The translations under genes were made by a program, and so were the position numbers. Of a stretch of 64,000 nt of DNA, positions 1 to 8,952 are shown in pieces. Positions within the stretch are counted from its first letter, which is position 1. Each line of letters starts with the position of its first letter. Origin of the DNA: Shinella zoogloeoides (GTDB taxonomy: Bacteria; Pseudomonadota; Alphaproteobacteria; Rhizobiales; Rhizobiaceae); assembly GCF_033705735.1 (NCBI RefSeq), contig NZ_CP131130.1:124001-188000 (forward strand), given 5' to 3'. The notes beneath the pieces were generated by a model. The model was not told the DNA's origin. It did not search any database and saw only the letters and a program-made list of their open reading frames with translations.

Positions 1-884
1 TGGTCATCGCGCAATATACCCGCGACATCATCGTCGCCCGCCGCGAGGTCGAGACGCTGAACGCGACCCTCGAAAAGCGGGTGGACGAGCGCACCGAGGA
101 GCTGATCCGCGCCAACCAGGAGGTCCAGCGCTTCGCCTATATCGTGACCCACGACCTGCGCGCGCCGCTCGTCAACATCATGGGCTTCACCAGCGAGCTG
201 CAGGCCTCGCTCTCCGCCATCCAGGCCTATGTGCTGGCGGACGGCAAGGCGCCGAGCGAGGCCGACATCATCGAGGCGCGCCGCGCCGCCGCCGAGGACC
301 TGCCGGAGGCGATCGGCTTCATCCGCTCCTCCACCAAGAAAATGGACGGGCTCATCAACGCCATCCTGAAGATCTCGCGCGACGGGCGGCGGGAACTCAA
401 GATCGAGCGGGTGGACCTCCGGGCGCTGGCCGAGACGGGCGCGGCGGCGGTCGGCCATCAGGTCGGTGAAGCGGGCGGCGTCGTCACCATCGACCGCAAC
501 CTGCCGACGGTGGTTTCCGACCGGCTGTCGCTGGAGCAGGTCTTCGGCAACCTCTTCGACAATGCCATCAAGTACCAGTCGCCGGACCGGCCGCTGCGCA
601 TTTCCGTCGCGGCGCGCAATGCGGGCCGGGCCGGCTTCTTCATCGATTTCACCGACAACGGCCGCGGCATCGCGCCGGACGACCATGAGCGCGTCTTCGA
701 GCTTTTCCGCCGCTCGGGAACGCAGGACAAGCCGGGCGAGGGCATCGGCCTTGCCCATGTGCGTTCACTGATGCGCAATCTTGGCGGTGATATCGTGGTC
801 AGATCCGAACTCGGGCAGGGGACGACCTTCGTGCTTCGTCTGCCGCCCGACCTCAGCAAGGTTGTCAGGAGTATGCAGGCATGA
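1..884 (+). CDS. Sensor histidine kinase, C-terminal part (5' end outside window)
   Basis: The reading frame is open from the left edge (first full codon at base 3), so only the C-terminal 293 codons are seen. A charged coiled-coil stretch leads into a HisKA domain with the H-box THDLRAPL; the phosphorylated His is encoded at 150-152. A HATPase_c domain follows, with N-box NLFDNAIKYQ and ATP-lid motifs DNGRGIAPDD and GEGIGLAH. It should autophosphorylate and pass phosphate to a response regulator, and the next gene overlaps it by 4 bp (ATGA at 881-884). The sensory N-terminus is not visible, so the stimulus is unknown; rhizobial kinases of this kind often carry a membrane CHASE3-like sensor, but that is inference. 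The kinase call is firm. Confidence 0.93.
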   Translation, partial: VIAQYTRDIIVARREVETLNATLEKRVDERTEELIRANQEVQRFAYIVTHDLRAPLVNIMGFTSELQASLSAIQAYVLADGKAPSEADIIEARRAAAEDLPEAIGFIRSSTKKMDGLINAILKISRDGRRELKIERVDLRALAETGAAAVGHQVGEAGGVVTIDRNLPTVVSDRLSLEQVFGNLFDNAIKYQSPDRPLRISVAARNAGRAGFFIDFTDNGRGIAPDDHERVFELFRRSGTQDKPGEGIGLAHVRSLMRNLGGDIVVRSELGQGTTFVLRLPPDLSKVVRSMQA

Positions 885-1327
885 ACGGTTTGGGCAAGGA
901 AGTCACCATCGTGATGGTCGAGGACGACGAGGGCCATGCGCGCCTCATCGAGAAGAACATCCGCCGTGCCGGCGTGCACAACGAGATCGTGCCCTTCACC
1001 AACGGCACCGAGGCGCTCGACTTCGTGCTCGGCAAGGACCGCAGCGGCCTTTCCAGCGCCGGCAAGTTCCTGCTGATCCTGCTCGACCTCAATCTGCCGG
1101 ACATGTCGGGCATCGACATCCTGCAGAAGATCAAGTCCAACATCCACACCAAGCGCCTGCCGGTCGTTATCCTCACGACGACCGACGACGAGCGGGAAAT
1201 CCAGCGCTGCTACGATCTCGGCGCCAATGTCTACATCACCAAGCCGGTCGAATATGAAAGCTTCGCCCATGCGATCCGCCAGCTCGGCCTGTTCTTCTCC
1301 GTGATCCAGATTCCCGAGACGCAATAA
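881..1327 (+). CDS. Single-domain response regulator (Rcp1-like)
   Basis: A 148-residue protein made only of a receiver domain. Acidic pocket E14/D15/D16, phospho-acceptor D69 in LLDLNLPD, the T of LTTTDD and conserved K121 in ITKP are all visible. The insertion around residues 50-62 and the absence of an output domain resemble Rcp1-type regulators that work beside phytochrome-like kinases. Its start overlaps the upstream kinase stop (ATGA) and the next gene begins directly after its stop, so the three are almost certainly co-transcribed. It probably acts as a phosphate shuttle or a protein-binding output, not as a DNA-binding factor. Confidence 0.93.
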   Translation: MNGLGKEVTIVMVEDDEGHARLIEKNIRRAGVHNEIVPFTNGTEALDFVLGKDRSGLSSAGKFLLILLDLNLPDMSGIDILQKIKSNIHTKRLPVVILTTTDDEREIQRCYDLGANVYITKPVEYESFAHAIRQLGLFFSVIQIPETQ

Positions 1328-2383
1328 ATGAGGGAAGGCCCCGTCCGCATCCTCTATATCGACGACGATCCCATCCTCGCCCGGCTCGCCCAGCGGGCGC
1401 TGGGCCGTCTCGGCTATGAGGTGCTGCATGCCGAAGAGGTCGAGCGCGGCCGCGAAATGCTGGCCGAGGAGCGTTTCGACGCCATCGTGCTCGACCATTT
1501 CCTGAAGGCCGGCACGGGCCTTTCCTTCCTCAAGGAGCTCGCCGATGCGCCGGACCCGGTGCCGGTGGTCTATGTCACCGGCTCCAACGACGCGCAGGTC
1601 GCCGTCGAGGCGCTGAAGGCGGGGGCGGCCGACTATGTCATCAAGTCGGTCGGCGACGATTTCATGCCGCTCCTGGCCAATGCGCTCGGCCAGGCGCTGG
1701 AAAACGCCGAGCTGCGGCGCGCCAAGCTGAAGGCCGAGAAGGAGATCCGCGCCGCCAAGGAGCGCGCCGAGATCCTGCTGGCCGAGGTGAATCACCGCGT
1801 CGGCAATTCGCTGGCGCTCGCCGCCGCCCTCATCCGCCTGCAGATGTCGAGCGCCCCCGACGGAGCGGTCAAGGAGGCGCTGTCGGAAACGCAGGCGCGC
1901 ATCACCGCCATCGCCGGCATCCATCGCCGCCTCTACACCTCCGAGGACGTGCGCCATGTCGACATGGGCGCCTATCTCTCGACGCTGCTTTCCGAGCTCG
2001 ACGCCTCGATAAAGGGGGACGGCCGCAACATCCGCCTCAACCGCACGCTGGAGCCGCTGCATGTGCCGACCGACCGGGCCGTCTCGCTCGGCGTCATCGT
2101 GACGGAACTCGTCACCAACGCCTTCAAATATGCCTATGGCGAGACCGGCGGCGAGGTGCGCGTCGGCTTCACTCGCCTCGATGGCGAGAACGCCGTCCTC
2201 TTCGTGGAGGATGACGGCATTGGCTGGCGCGGCGAGGGCCCGGTGCGCGGCACCGGCCTCGGTTCGAAGATCATCAGCGCCATGGCCGGAAGCCTCGACA
2301 CCAAACTCGACTATGCCGCCCGCGCCATCGGCACGCGCGCCGAAATGCGGGTGCGCGTGGCGGAAGTACCGGGAGCGGCCTAG
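1328..2383 (+). CDS. Response regulator-histidine kinase fusion (REC-HisKA_2-HATPase)
   Basis: 351 residues. Residues 5-120 are a receiver domain with D11-D13, phospho-acceptor D56 (IVLDHF) and K106. A helical linker leads to a HisKA_2-type dimerisation box, [13 protein letters not shown], with the likely phosphorylated H156. The ATPase domain has [13 protein letters not shown] (N-box) and DDGIGWRG / GTGLGSKI. There is no transmembrane segment, so the protein is cytoplasmic. Kinases of the HWE/HisKA_2 class often feed the alphaproteobacterial general stress response, but nothing here proves that output. It starts immediately after the preceding gene's stop, with no intergenic space. The layout suggests a phosphorelay in which the upstream kinase controls this one through its receiver. 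Confidence 0.93.
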   Translation: MREGPVRILYIDDDPILARLAQRALGRLGYEVLHAEEVERGREMLAEERFDAIVLDHFLKAGTGLSFLKELADAPDPVPVVYVTGSNDAQVAVEALKAGAADYVIKSVGDDFMPLLANALGQALENAELRRAKLKAEKEIRAAKERAEILLAEVNHRVGNSLALAAALIRLQMSSAPDGAVKEALSETQARITAIAGIHRRLYTSEDVRHVDMGAYLSTLLSELDASIKGDGRNIRLNRTLEPLHVPTDRAVSLGVIVTELVTNAFKYAYGETGGEVRVGFTRLDGENAVLFVEDDGIGWRGEGPVRGTGLGSKIISAMAGSLDTKLDYAARAIGTRAEMRVRVAEVPGAA

Positions 2384-2390
2384 CGAGCCT

Positions 2391-2412
2391 CGCGCCCATC
2401 CGCATGGGCGCG
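2391..2412 (+). terminator. Hairpin after the sensory operon
   Basis: A perfect 9-bp stem (2391-2399 with 2404-2412, arms CGCGCCCAT and ATGGGCGCG) closes a 4-base loop 8 bases after the kinase stop. Only a weak T-rich tail follows (TGGTTTCC), so termination strength is uncertain. Confidence 0.5.
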
Positions 2413-2500
2413 TGGTTTCCCTCGCGCGGTGGACGGCTTCTCCCCTGCAATACCTCTATCCACGCGGCGGCTTCGCCCGTGGCTTGTCAAAGAGCATCGG

Positions 2501-2561
2501 ACGGGGCGCTGGAAGCTGCCTCATCTTAGATAGTTTAGTGTGGCACCTTTCAGCGCCCCGT
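2501..2561. repeat. Long inverted repeat, possible structured RNA or repeat remnant
   Basis: Arms 2501-2515 and 2547-2561 pair over 15 positions with one G-U wobble (ACGGGGCGCTGGAAG against CTTTCAGCGCCCCGT). They enclose a 31-base loop that is clearly AT-richer than its surroundings. It does not look like a Rho-independent terminator, as there is no T-run. It could be a folded RNA, a palindromic repeat unit or the remains of a small mobile element. Confidence 0.6.
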
Positions 2562-3036
2562 TCAGCGGTTTTTGCCCGCGACTTGGGTCCCTCTGCAAAG
2601 GCAGAAGACCGGGATGTTGCTCGCCGGTTTCCGGCATGGGCCTTTCCGTTTTTGCATCCGCCCCGCGCTCCATGGCGAAACGGACGGAAGGGGGCTCCTT
2701 CCGGACGGTACCCATCCCGGCGGACGATGCCGACGCATCCGCCGTCTCCTGCCCCCTTGTGTGCCGCACAGGCACGCCCGGCGCGCCGTTCGGGGCGTGA
2801 AGCGAAAGGGTCGGTCCGATGCCCTGCCGCTTCCCCCGTGTCGCCGGAGGGGGACCATTTTCCGCGAGCCCGGTGCGAGAGGTTCTGCGTCTTCCCCTCC
2901 CGTCCCGCGCCGATCCCGCCTCGTTGCAACGCCTTGCAGTGTATCCGTGGCGGGATGGGGGGATTGTAGGCACAGGTTTGGGGGGCGGGGAAAGGGCGGG
3001 GGTGTTTTCCCTGGAAGTGAGGGGGTGCCGTGCCGC

Positions 3037-3068
3037 GCGAATCCTCGGTTCGAGCCCGAGAATGACGC
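3037..3068. repeat. Rhizobial palindromic repeat (TTCTCGGGCT...CCGAGGAT family)
   Basis: Read on the minus strand this carries the ATTCTCGGGCTCGAACCGAG core, an imperfect palindrome common in intergenic DNA of rhizobia. When it is read as protein it gives the VILGLEPRI string often seen in spurious rhizobial gene calls. The family assignment is from memory; the palindrome itself is visible. Confidence 0.55.
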
Positions 3069-3288
3069 AAGAAGAAAGGGGCGAGGGCGAAACGCAACGT
3101 CGCCTATGCCGCACCGTTCAGTGGACGGGAACCGCCTCGTCCCCTCCGTCTTGAGCCGAGGGTCCACGGCCGCAGGCGCTTTCCATGATGACATTTGAAG
3201 GCATGTCGTGCAGACGCTCGGGGTGAGCCTCAGGGGCAATAGTCACCTGTCTCCCCATGACGGCAGTCCATCCGGACACGCGGCGGCC

Positions 3289-3510
3289 CTATACCTTGTC
3301 GGCGGCGGCGGTCTTCCGGCCCTTGCGGGGGGTGGGGGCGGGCTCTTTCGTCTGCTGGTCGAGGCGCATGGCGCGCAGGCGGGCCGTCTTCGCCTCGCGG
3401 GCGTTGGTCTCCTGCGCGATGATGCCCCGCGCGGTGTCGTCGGTCCTTGCCGCCTTGTCCTGCGCGGACAGCTTGGCGGGCTTGAAGAATTCTTCCTTGG
3501 TTGCGGTCAT
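3289..3510 (-). CDS. Small conserved hypothetical protein
   Basis: A 73-residue, highly charged soluble protein with no membrane segment. It begins MTATKEEFFKPAKLSAQDK and has a Lys/Arg/Pro-rich tail. A purine-rich ribosome site (GGGAGGG) lies upstream of the ATG. I recall similar short proteins near rpsU in rhizobial genomes but know no function. It lies downstream of rpsU on the same strand, with about 170 bases between, so it may be transcribed separately. Confidence 0.7.
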   Translation of the reverse strand: MTATKEEFFKPAKLSAQDKAARTDDTARGIIAQETNAREAKTARLRAMRLDQQTKEPAPTPRKGRKTAAADKV

Positions 3511-3682
3511 GCTCTCTGCCCTCCCGGGGCGATGGCCGGGGACGGACGGGCTCTGCGAGGCCGTCCGTCCGGCGGCAATTCATGCGGCGCCGGATGCCCG
3601 GCGTGGCAGGCGCGAGGCCGGAGCGCTCCGCTTTTCGAAAAAGCGAGCAACGCTCCGGAACCCGGCATTGGCCGGAATGGTG

Positions 3683-3919
3683 CTAGCGGGTGCGGGCCGC
3701 CTTGCGGGGCGCGGGCAGGAGCCCCTCGCGCTGCATCTTCTTGCGGGCGAGCTTGCGCTGGCGGCGAATGGCCTCGGCCTTTTCGCGGGCACGCTTTTCC
3801 GACGGCTTCTCATAGGCGCTGCGGGCCTTCATCTCGCGGAAAAGGCCTTCGCGCTGCATCTTCTTCTTCAGGACGCGAAGCGCCTGGTCGACATTGTTAT
3901 CTCGAACGAGAACCTGCAA
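3683..3919 (-). CDS. rpsU: 30S ribosomal protein S21
   Basis: 78 residues, the usual size for alphaproteobacterial S21. It starts [20 protein letters not shown] and has the basic repeated KMQREGL segments typical of the family. It is a component of the small-subunit platform that aids initiation on mRNA. The start codon is TTG (complement of CAA at 3917-3919), preceded at good spacing by AAAGGAC on the minus strand; no ATG in frame gives the conserved N-terminus. A weak start codon may help limit expression. Identity is firm. Confidence 0.95.
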   Translation of the reverse strand: MQVLVRDNNVDQALRVLKKKMQREGLFREMKARSAYEKPSEKRAREKAEAIRRQRKLARKKMQREGLLPAPRKAARTR

Positions 3920-3987
3920 TGGATGTCCTTTCTCTTGCGGCCGGGGCCGCGCTGGGTTGAAACGGGCCTTGCAGCCGTGCTGTCCGG

Positions 3988-4272
3988 CTATCTGCCGACA
4001 CGGATGCTCGACGGTTTCAGCCAGGAGCCCGCCTTGCCGGGGGACGCCGGGCTGTCGCAGGACACCGGCACGGCGCTCTCGGCCGTATCGATGTCGCTAT
4101 GCACGATGCGCCGCTCGAAGGTCTCGCCTTCGCGCCGCACGCGATACTGGACTTCGCCATGGTCTGCGGGCAGCAGGCTGACGATGCGGCATGTCCGCTC
4201 GCCCGCCGGACTGCGGGACAGGCCGGCCCTCAGGACGATCCGGTCGCCGATGGCATAGGTTTTCCGGCTCAT
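3988..4272 (-). CDS. Conserved hypothetical protein of rhizobia
   Basis: 94 residues from [15 protein letters not shown] longer frame extends upstream, but the ATG at 4272 has a clear AAGGAG ribosome site and gives a compact protein. The N-terminal part reads as a small beta-barrel-like segment ([29 protein letters not shown]), followed by a Ser/Pro-rich tail ending SSIRVGR. I recall homologues beside cspA in related genomes, without known function. The mid-section resembles short SH3-like or adaptor domains, which is weak inference. Confidence 0.72.
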   Translation of the reverse strand: MSRKTYAIGDRIVLRAGLSRSPAGERTCRIVSLLPADHGEVQYRVRREGETFERRIVHSDIDTAESAVPVSCDSPASPGKAGSWLKPSSIRVGR

Positions 4273-4318
4273 GACGCTTCTCCTTCGCGGATGCCGCTGG
4301 GGCGCTTCCGCTATTCTT

Positions 4319-4359
4319 CGAATTGCAAAACCGCTGCGCACTTTTGCTGGAATTGCTCC
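4319..4359. repeat. Copy 1 of rhizobial GCAATTCC...GGAATTGC repeat
   Basis: Shares AAAACCGCT..CACTTTTGCTGGAATTGCT-type sequence with the copy at 38589-38632, in the same orientation. Here the left arm has decayed. It lies between the small hypothetical gene and cspA. Confidence 0.7.
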
Positions 4360-4400
4360 AATGCGCATGCCTGCGCGAATTCCCGGGCGGGTAGCGGAAA

Positions 4401-4428
4401 TAAAAAGGCCGGGGCGTGACCCCGACCT
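4401..4428 (-). terminator. Rho-independent terminator of cspA
   Basis: On the minus strand a 9-bp stem (AGGTCGGGG with CCCCGGCCT, one G-U pair) closes a short loop and is followed directly by a TTTTTA run, about 65 bases past the cspA stop. Confidence 0.88.
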
Positions 4429-4493
4429 CTCCCGTCATTCGACTCTCTGCTGCCAGTACATCCGTGGTCAGCGAAGAGGAACGACAATCTTCT

Positions 4494-4703
4494 TCAAGCG
4501 GCGCGAAGGTTGTCGGCCGAGTTCTTGCCGGACTTGCGGTCGCGGACGATCTCGTAGCTGATCTTCTGGCCTTCGGCGAGCGAGCCGAGGCCTGCACGCT
4601 CGACAGCCGAGATGTGCACGAAGACGTCGGTCGTGCCGTCATCGGGCTGGATGAAGCCGAAACCCTTGGTGCTGTTGAACCACTTTACGGTGCCTGAATT
4701 CAT
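4494..4703 (-). CDS. cspA: Cold-shock protein
   Basis: 69 residues forming a single OB-fold cold-shock domain. The RNP1 motif KGFGFIQP and RNP2-like VFVHISAV are both present, after the usual start [14 protein letters not shown]. These proteins bind single-stranded RNA and loosen secondary structure. The ribosome site AAGGATA precedes the ATG. It is a one-gene unit closed by a strong terminator. Whether it responds to cold cannot be told from the sequence; rhizobia carry several paralogues. Confidence 0.96.
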   Translation of the reverse strand: MNSGTVKWFNSTKGFGFIQPDDGTTDVFVHISAVERAGLGSLAEGQKISYEIVRDRKSGKNSADNLRAA

Positions 4704-4840
4704 AACGATATCCTTTCCATCGCTAGTGTAATCGGACGATATTTTGTCCGTTATTGATCGATCTTGAAAGGAAATCTGACAGAGCTTTTCAGCTCGAAGA
4801 CAAAGGTCGCAAGCAGTTTTCGATATGTTCTATATAGGGT
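4704..4840 (-). promoter_or_regulatory. Probable long 5' leader of cspA
   Basis: AT-rich stretch upstream of cspA. A CTATATAG sequence at about 4830-4837 resembles a rhizobial -10 element and would give a leader of roughly 120 bases, as is common for cold-shock mRNAs. A small hairpin (CGGAC/GTCCG, 4733-4750) sits just before the ribosome site. The promoter assignment is inference. Confidence 0.35.
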
Positions 4841-4968
4841 TTATTTCGAAAAGCGCAATGGCGGGCCGGGATTTTTCTGAAAGGACCCGGAAACCCGCCC
4901 GAAAATACGGCCCATTTCAAAGGCTCCGTCGCAGTATTATTTTCACAACTTGAAGATGATGCAAGCAA
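4841..4968. other. Gap between cspA leader and fadB terminator
   Basis: No gene. A bulged GC-rich hairpin (4860-4870 with 4886-4899) is the only structure I see. Confidence 0.4.
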
Positions 4969-4993
4969 AAAGGGCGGCGCCAGGCCGCCCTTT
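4967..4993 (-). terminator. Rho-independent terminator of the fad operon
   Basis: On the minus strand AAAGGGCGGC (4993-4984) pairs perfectly with GCCGCCCTTT (4978-4969) around a 5-base loop and runs into TTTTTGCTT, 23 bases after the fadB stop. Confidence 0.88.
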
Positions 4994-5015
4994 CGCGTTG
5001 CAAGCTGTCGCGTGG

Positions 5016-7226
5016 TCAGGCCGCCTGCTTCGTCCCGGCGGTAAAGCGGCTGTAGAAGGTCTCGCCCTTGGCGGCCATGTCCTTGAGGAGCGGCGTCGGC
5101 TGGAAGTGGCTGCCGTATTTTGCGGCAAGCTTCTCGCAGAGCGCGACGAAGGTCTTCACGCCCATGCCGTCGATGTAGGAGAGCGTGCCGCCGGTATAGG
5201 GCGCAAAGCCGAAGCCGAGGATGGAGCCGACATCGGCCTCGCGCGGATCGGTGACGATGCCCTCTTCCATGGTGCGGGCCGCTTCCAGAGCGATGGTGAC
5301 GAGCAGGCGCTCCTTGATCACCTTGATATCGACATCGTCGGGCTTCTGCTGCGGATAGAGGTCCTTCAGGCCCGGCCACAGCTTCTTTTTCGCCGGCTTC
5401 GGCGGGTAGTCGTAGAAGCCCTTGCCGGCCTTGCGGCCGAGACGGCCTTCGCCTTCCACCAGCTTCGTGACCAGCTCCATGTGGCGCGGATCGACGGATT
5501 CGGCGCCGAGATCGGCGATGGAGGCCTTGAAGATCTTGTAGGACAGATCGACGGCGACCTCGTCGTTGAGCGACAGCGGGCCGACCGGCATGCCGGCCAT
5601 CTTGGCGGCATTCTCGATCATCGCCGCAGGCACGCCTTCGATCAGCATGTCATAGGCCTCGCCGATATAGCGGAAGACGCAGCGGTTGACGTAGAAGCCG
5701 CGCGTGTCGTTGACGACGATCGGCGTCTTCTTGATGGCCGCGACATAATCGAGCGCGGTGGCGAGCGCCTTGTCGCCCGTCTCCTTGCCGAGGATCACTT
5801 CCACCAGCATCATCTTGTCGACCGGCGAGAAGAAGTGGATGCCGATGAACTGGTTCGGGCGCCTGGAGTTCTTGGCAAGGCCGGTGATCGGCAGGGTCGA
5901 GGTGTTGGAGGCGAAGATCGCGTCCTCGCGCAGCACGGCCTCGATCTTTTCCGTCACGTCCTTCTTGACGTTGCGGTCCTCGAAGACGGCCTCGATGACG
6001 AGGTCGGCGTCCGCAAGGTTCGCGTAATCAGGCGTCGGGGTGATGAGGGACAGCAGCTTCTCGCCGTCTTCCTTCGACATGCGGCCCTTGCCGATGGCGC
6101 CGGTGACGAGGCCTTCGGAATGCGCCTTGCCCTTGTCGGCAGCCTCCTGATCGCGGTCGATCAGCACGACCGGGATGCCGGCGGCAGCGGTGACATAGGC
6201 GATGGAAGCGCCCATGAAGCCGGCGCCGACGACGGCGACCTTCTTGAACTCGGCCTTCGGCACGCCGGCCGGGCGGCGCGCGCCCTTGCCGAGTTCCTGC
6301 ATGGAGATGAACAGCGACCGGATCATCGAGAAGGCTTCGGTCGTCTGGAGGATGTAGGTGAAGTAACGCTGCTCGATCTTCAGGCCCGTCTCGAAGGGAA
6401 CCTGCAGGCCTTCATAGACGCACTTCAGGATGGCGAGCGCGCCCGGATAGTTGCCCGCGGTCTCGCGGCGCAGGATCGCCGGGGCGGCCGGCCAGAGCTG
6501 CGCGGAAGCCGGCGTCCAGATGCCGCCGCCGGGCGCCTTGAAGCCCTTCTCGTCCCAGGGCTGCACGGGCTTGAGGCCGTCCTTGATCATCTGCTTTGCG
6601 GCAGGGATGAGCTGGTCGGGTTCGACGACCTGATGCACGAGGTTCATCGCCTTGGCGCGCGCGCCCGTCAGCGAGGAGCCGGTCGTCATCATCTGCAGGG
6701 CGTCCTGCGCATTGGCAAGGCGCGGCACGCGCTGGGTGCCGCCGGCGCCGGGGAAGATGCCGACCTTGACTTCAGGCAGTGCGATCTTGACCGACTTGGC
6801 GTTGGAGGCGACGCGGCCGTGGCAGGCGAGCGACATTTCGAAAGCGCCGCCCATGCAGGTGCCGTTGATGGCGGAGACCCACGGCTTGCCCGAGGTCTCC
6901 AGCTTGCGGAACAGCCAGGTCATGCGGCCGGTGGCGTCGAACAGCTTCTGCACGGCAGTTGCCGGATCGGTCGCCTCGGCGTCCTTCAGGAGATCGAAGC
7001 TCGCCTTGATCATCGAGAGATCGGCGCCGCCCGAGAAGGAGGACTTGCCCGACGTGATGACTGCGCCCTTGATGGCGGCATCGGCCACGACCTGGTCGAT
7101 GATCCTGTCGAGTTCGTCCATCACCTCGACGGTGAAGACGTTCATCGACTTCTCGGGCATGTCCCAGGTGACCAGCGCAATGCCGTCGGCGTCGGTCTCG
7201 ATGGTGAAGTTCTTGTATGCGCTCAT
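5016..7226 (-). CDS. fadB: Fatty acid oxidation complex alpha subunit (enoyl-CoA hydratase / 3-hydroxyacyl-CoA dehydrogenase)
   Basis: 736 residues, the normal length for FadB/FadJ. The N-terminal crotonase domain shows the oxyanion-hole segment FSGGADLSM (64-72) and the catalytic pair E130 ([12 protein letters not shown]) and E152 ([17 protein letters not shown]). The C-terminal half has the NAD-binding [13 protein letters not shown] (G334, G336, G339) and the dehydrogenase [10 protein letters not shown]. It hydrates 2-enoyl-CoA and oxidises 3-hydroxyacyl-CoA. It is the last gene of the fadE-fadA-ybaY-like-fadB unit and ends at a strong terminator. Whether it prefers aerobic (FadB) or other (FadJ) roles cannot be told; the symbol follows the operon. 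Confidence 0.94.
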   Translation of the reverse strand: MSAYKNFTIETDADGIALVTWDMPEKSMNVFTVEVMDELDRIIDQVVADAAIKGAVITSGKSSFSGGADLSMIKASFDLLKDAEATDPATAVQKLFDATGRMTWLFRKLETSGKPWVSAINGTCMGGAFEMSLACHGRVASNAKSVKIALPEVKVGIFPGAGGTQRVPRLANAQDALQMMTTGSSLTGARAKAMNLVHQVVEPDQLIPAAKQMIKDGLKPVQPWDEKGFKAPGGGIWTPASAQLWPAAPAILRRETAGNYPGALAILKCVYEGLQVPFETGLKIEQRYFTYILQTTEAFSMIRSLFISMQELGKGARRPAGVPKAEFKKVAVVGAGFMGASIAYVTAAAGIPVVLIDRDQEAADKGKAHSEGLVTGAIGKGRMSKEDGEKLLSLITPTPDYANLADADLVIEAVFEDRNVKKDVTEKIEAVLREDAIFASNTSTLPITGLAKNSRRPNQFIGIHFFSPVDKMMLVEVILGKETGDKALATALDYVAAIKKTPIVVNDTRGFYVNRCVFRYIGEAYDMLIEGVPAAMIENAAKMAGMPVGPLSLNDEVAVDLSYKIFKASIADLGAESVDPRHMELVTKLVEGEGRLGRKAGKGFYDYPPKPAKKKLWPGLKDLYPQQKPDDVDIKVIKERLLVTIALEAARTMEEGIVTDPREADVGSILGFGFAPYTGGTLSYIDGMGVKTFVALCEKLAAKYGSHFQPTPLLKDMAAKGETFYSRFTAGTKQAA

Positions 7227-7239
7227 GGTTTTCTCCCCC

Positions 7240-7641
7240 TCAGTAGAGAATGGGTTCGATCTGCAGCGAGGCCTTGCCCCGGCCGCTATATCCCTGTTTC
7301 GTCGTGTTGGTGGCGATGAGGCGGCCGTGCCGCTCGAGACGGACGGTGAAGCCTGGATCGACCGCCCTGCGCAGCGCCGAACGCTTCACCCGCATCGAAA
7401 AGCGGATGGAATGCCGGTCGCCCTTGCTGATGACGGTGATCGCGGCGATGCCCCGCGCCGGCGCGTCCATGATGCCCTGCTCCTCCAGCCGGATCGTCAG
7501 GCGGCCGGGCGGAATGGCGCCCTTGGCTGCATAGGTGACAGTGCCCGACAGCACGAAGCTGTCGCTCGCCTCGGCCGAGGAGGCGATGAGACCGGCCCCG
7601 ATGAGGGTCAGAAAGCTGCGGCGTGTCGTCGGGTTCGTCAT
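7240..7641 (-). CDS. YbaY/YscW-family exported protein with Tat-type signal
   Basis: 133 residues. The N-terminus has a twin-arginine motif TRRSFLT (R7, R8) followed by a hydrophobic stretch and a probable cleavage near SSAEA, so it is likely sent to the periplasm. There is no lipobox cysteine. The mature part ([44 protein letters not shown]) matches the beta-sandwich pattern of the YbaY/YscW family, which includes lipoproteins and pilotin-like chaperones. It lies only 2 bases past fadA and 13 before fadB, so it belongs to the beta-oxidation operon although its role there is unclear. Confidence 0.75.
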   Translation of the reverse strand: MTNPTTRRSFLTLIGAGLIASSAEASDSFVLSGTVTYAAKGAIPPGRLTIRLEEQGIMDAPARGIAAITVISKGDRHSIRFSMRVKRSALRRAVDPGFTVRLERHGRLIATNTTKQGYSGRGKASLQIEPILY

Positions 7642-7643
7642 GA

Positions 7644-8852
<1,209 letters not shown>

Positions 8853-8915
8853 TGGTCTCTTCTCCCTGCGGCGCGTCGCGCCTTAGAATTCATGGCTCGC
8901 GGCTTGCGACTGTAG

Positions 8916-8943
8916 CCCCTCGCCCCGCATTCGGGGAGAGGGG
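8916..8943. repeat. Short palindromic repeat between fadE and fadA
   Basis: CCCCTCGCCCCG pairs with CGGGGAGAGGGG at 11 of 12 positions. It resembles half of the rhizobial mosaic (RIME-like) elements seen elsewhere in the window. It sits in the 100-base fadE-fadA spacer and would form an RNA hairpin in the operon transcript. Confidence 0.7.
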
Positions 8944-8952
8944 TGGAAAGCG

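Larger units (their letters stand above)
2413..3288. other. Long non-coding region, no convincing gene
   Basis: About 880 bases without a believable gene. Several overlapping frames are open on both strands, as expected for GC-rich DNA, but their predicted proteins are Arg/Pro/Gly/Ala-rich and low in complexity, with no recognisable family. The region holds the long inverted repeat at 2501-2561 and the rhizobial repeat at 3037-3068, listed separately. Confidence 0.6.

Noticed and set aside
4950..7319. A 789-codon plus-strand frame opposite fadB
   Set aside because: It is a shadow frame of a certain gene, rich in Asp/Arg/His repeats and with no family.
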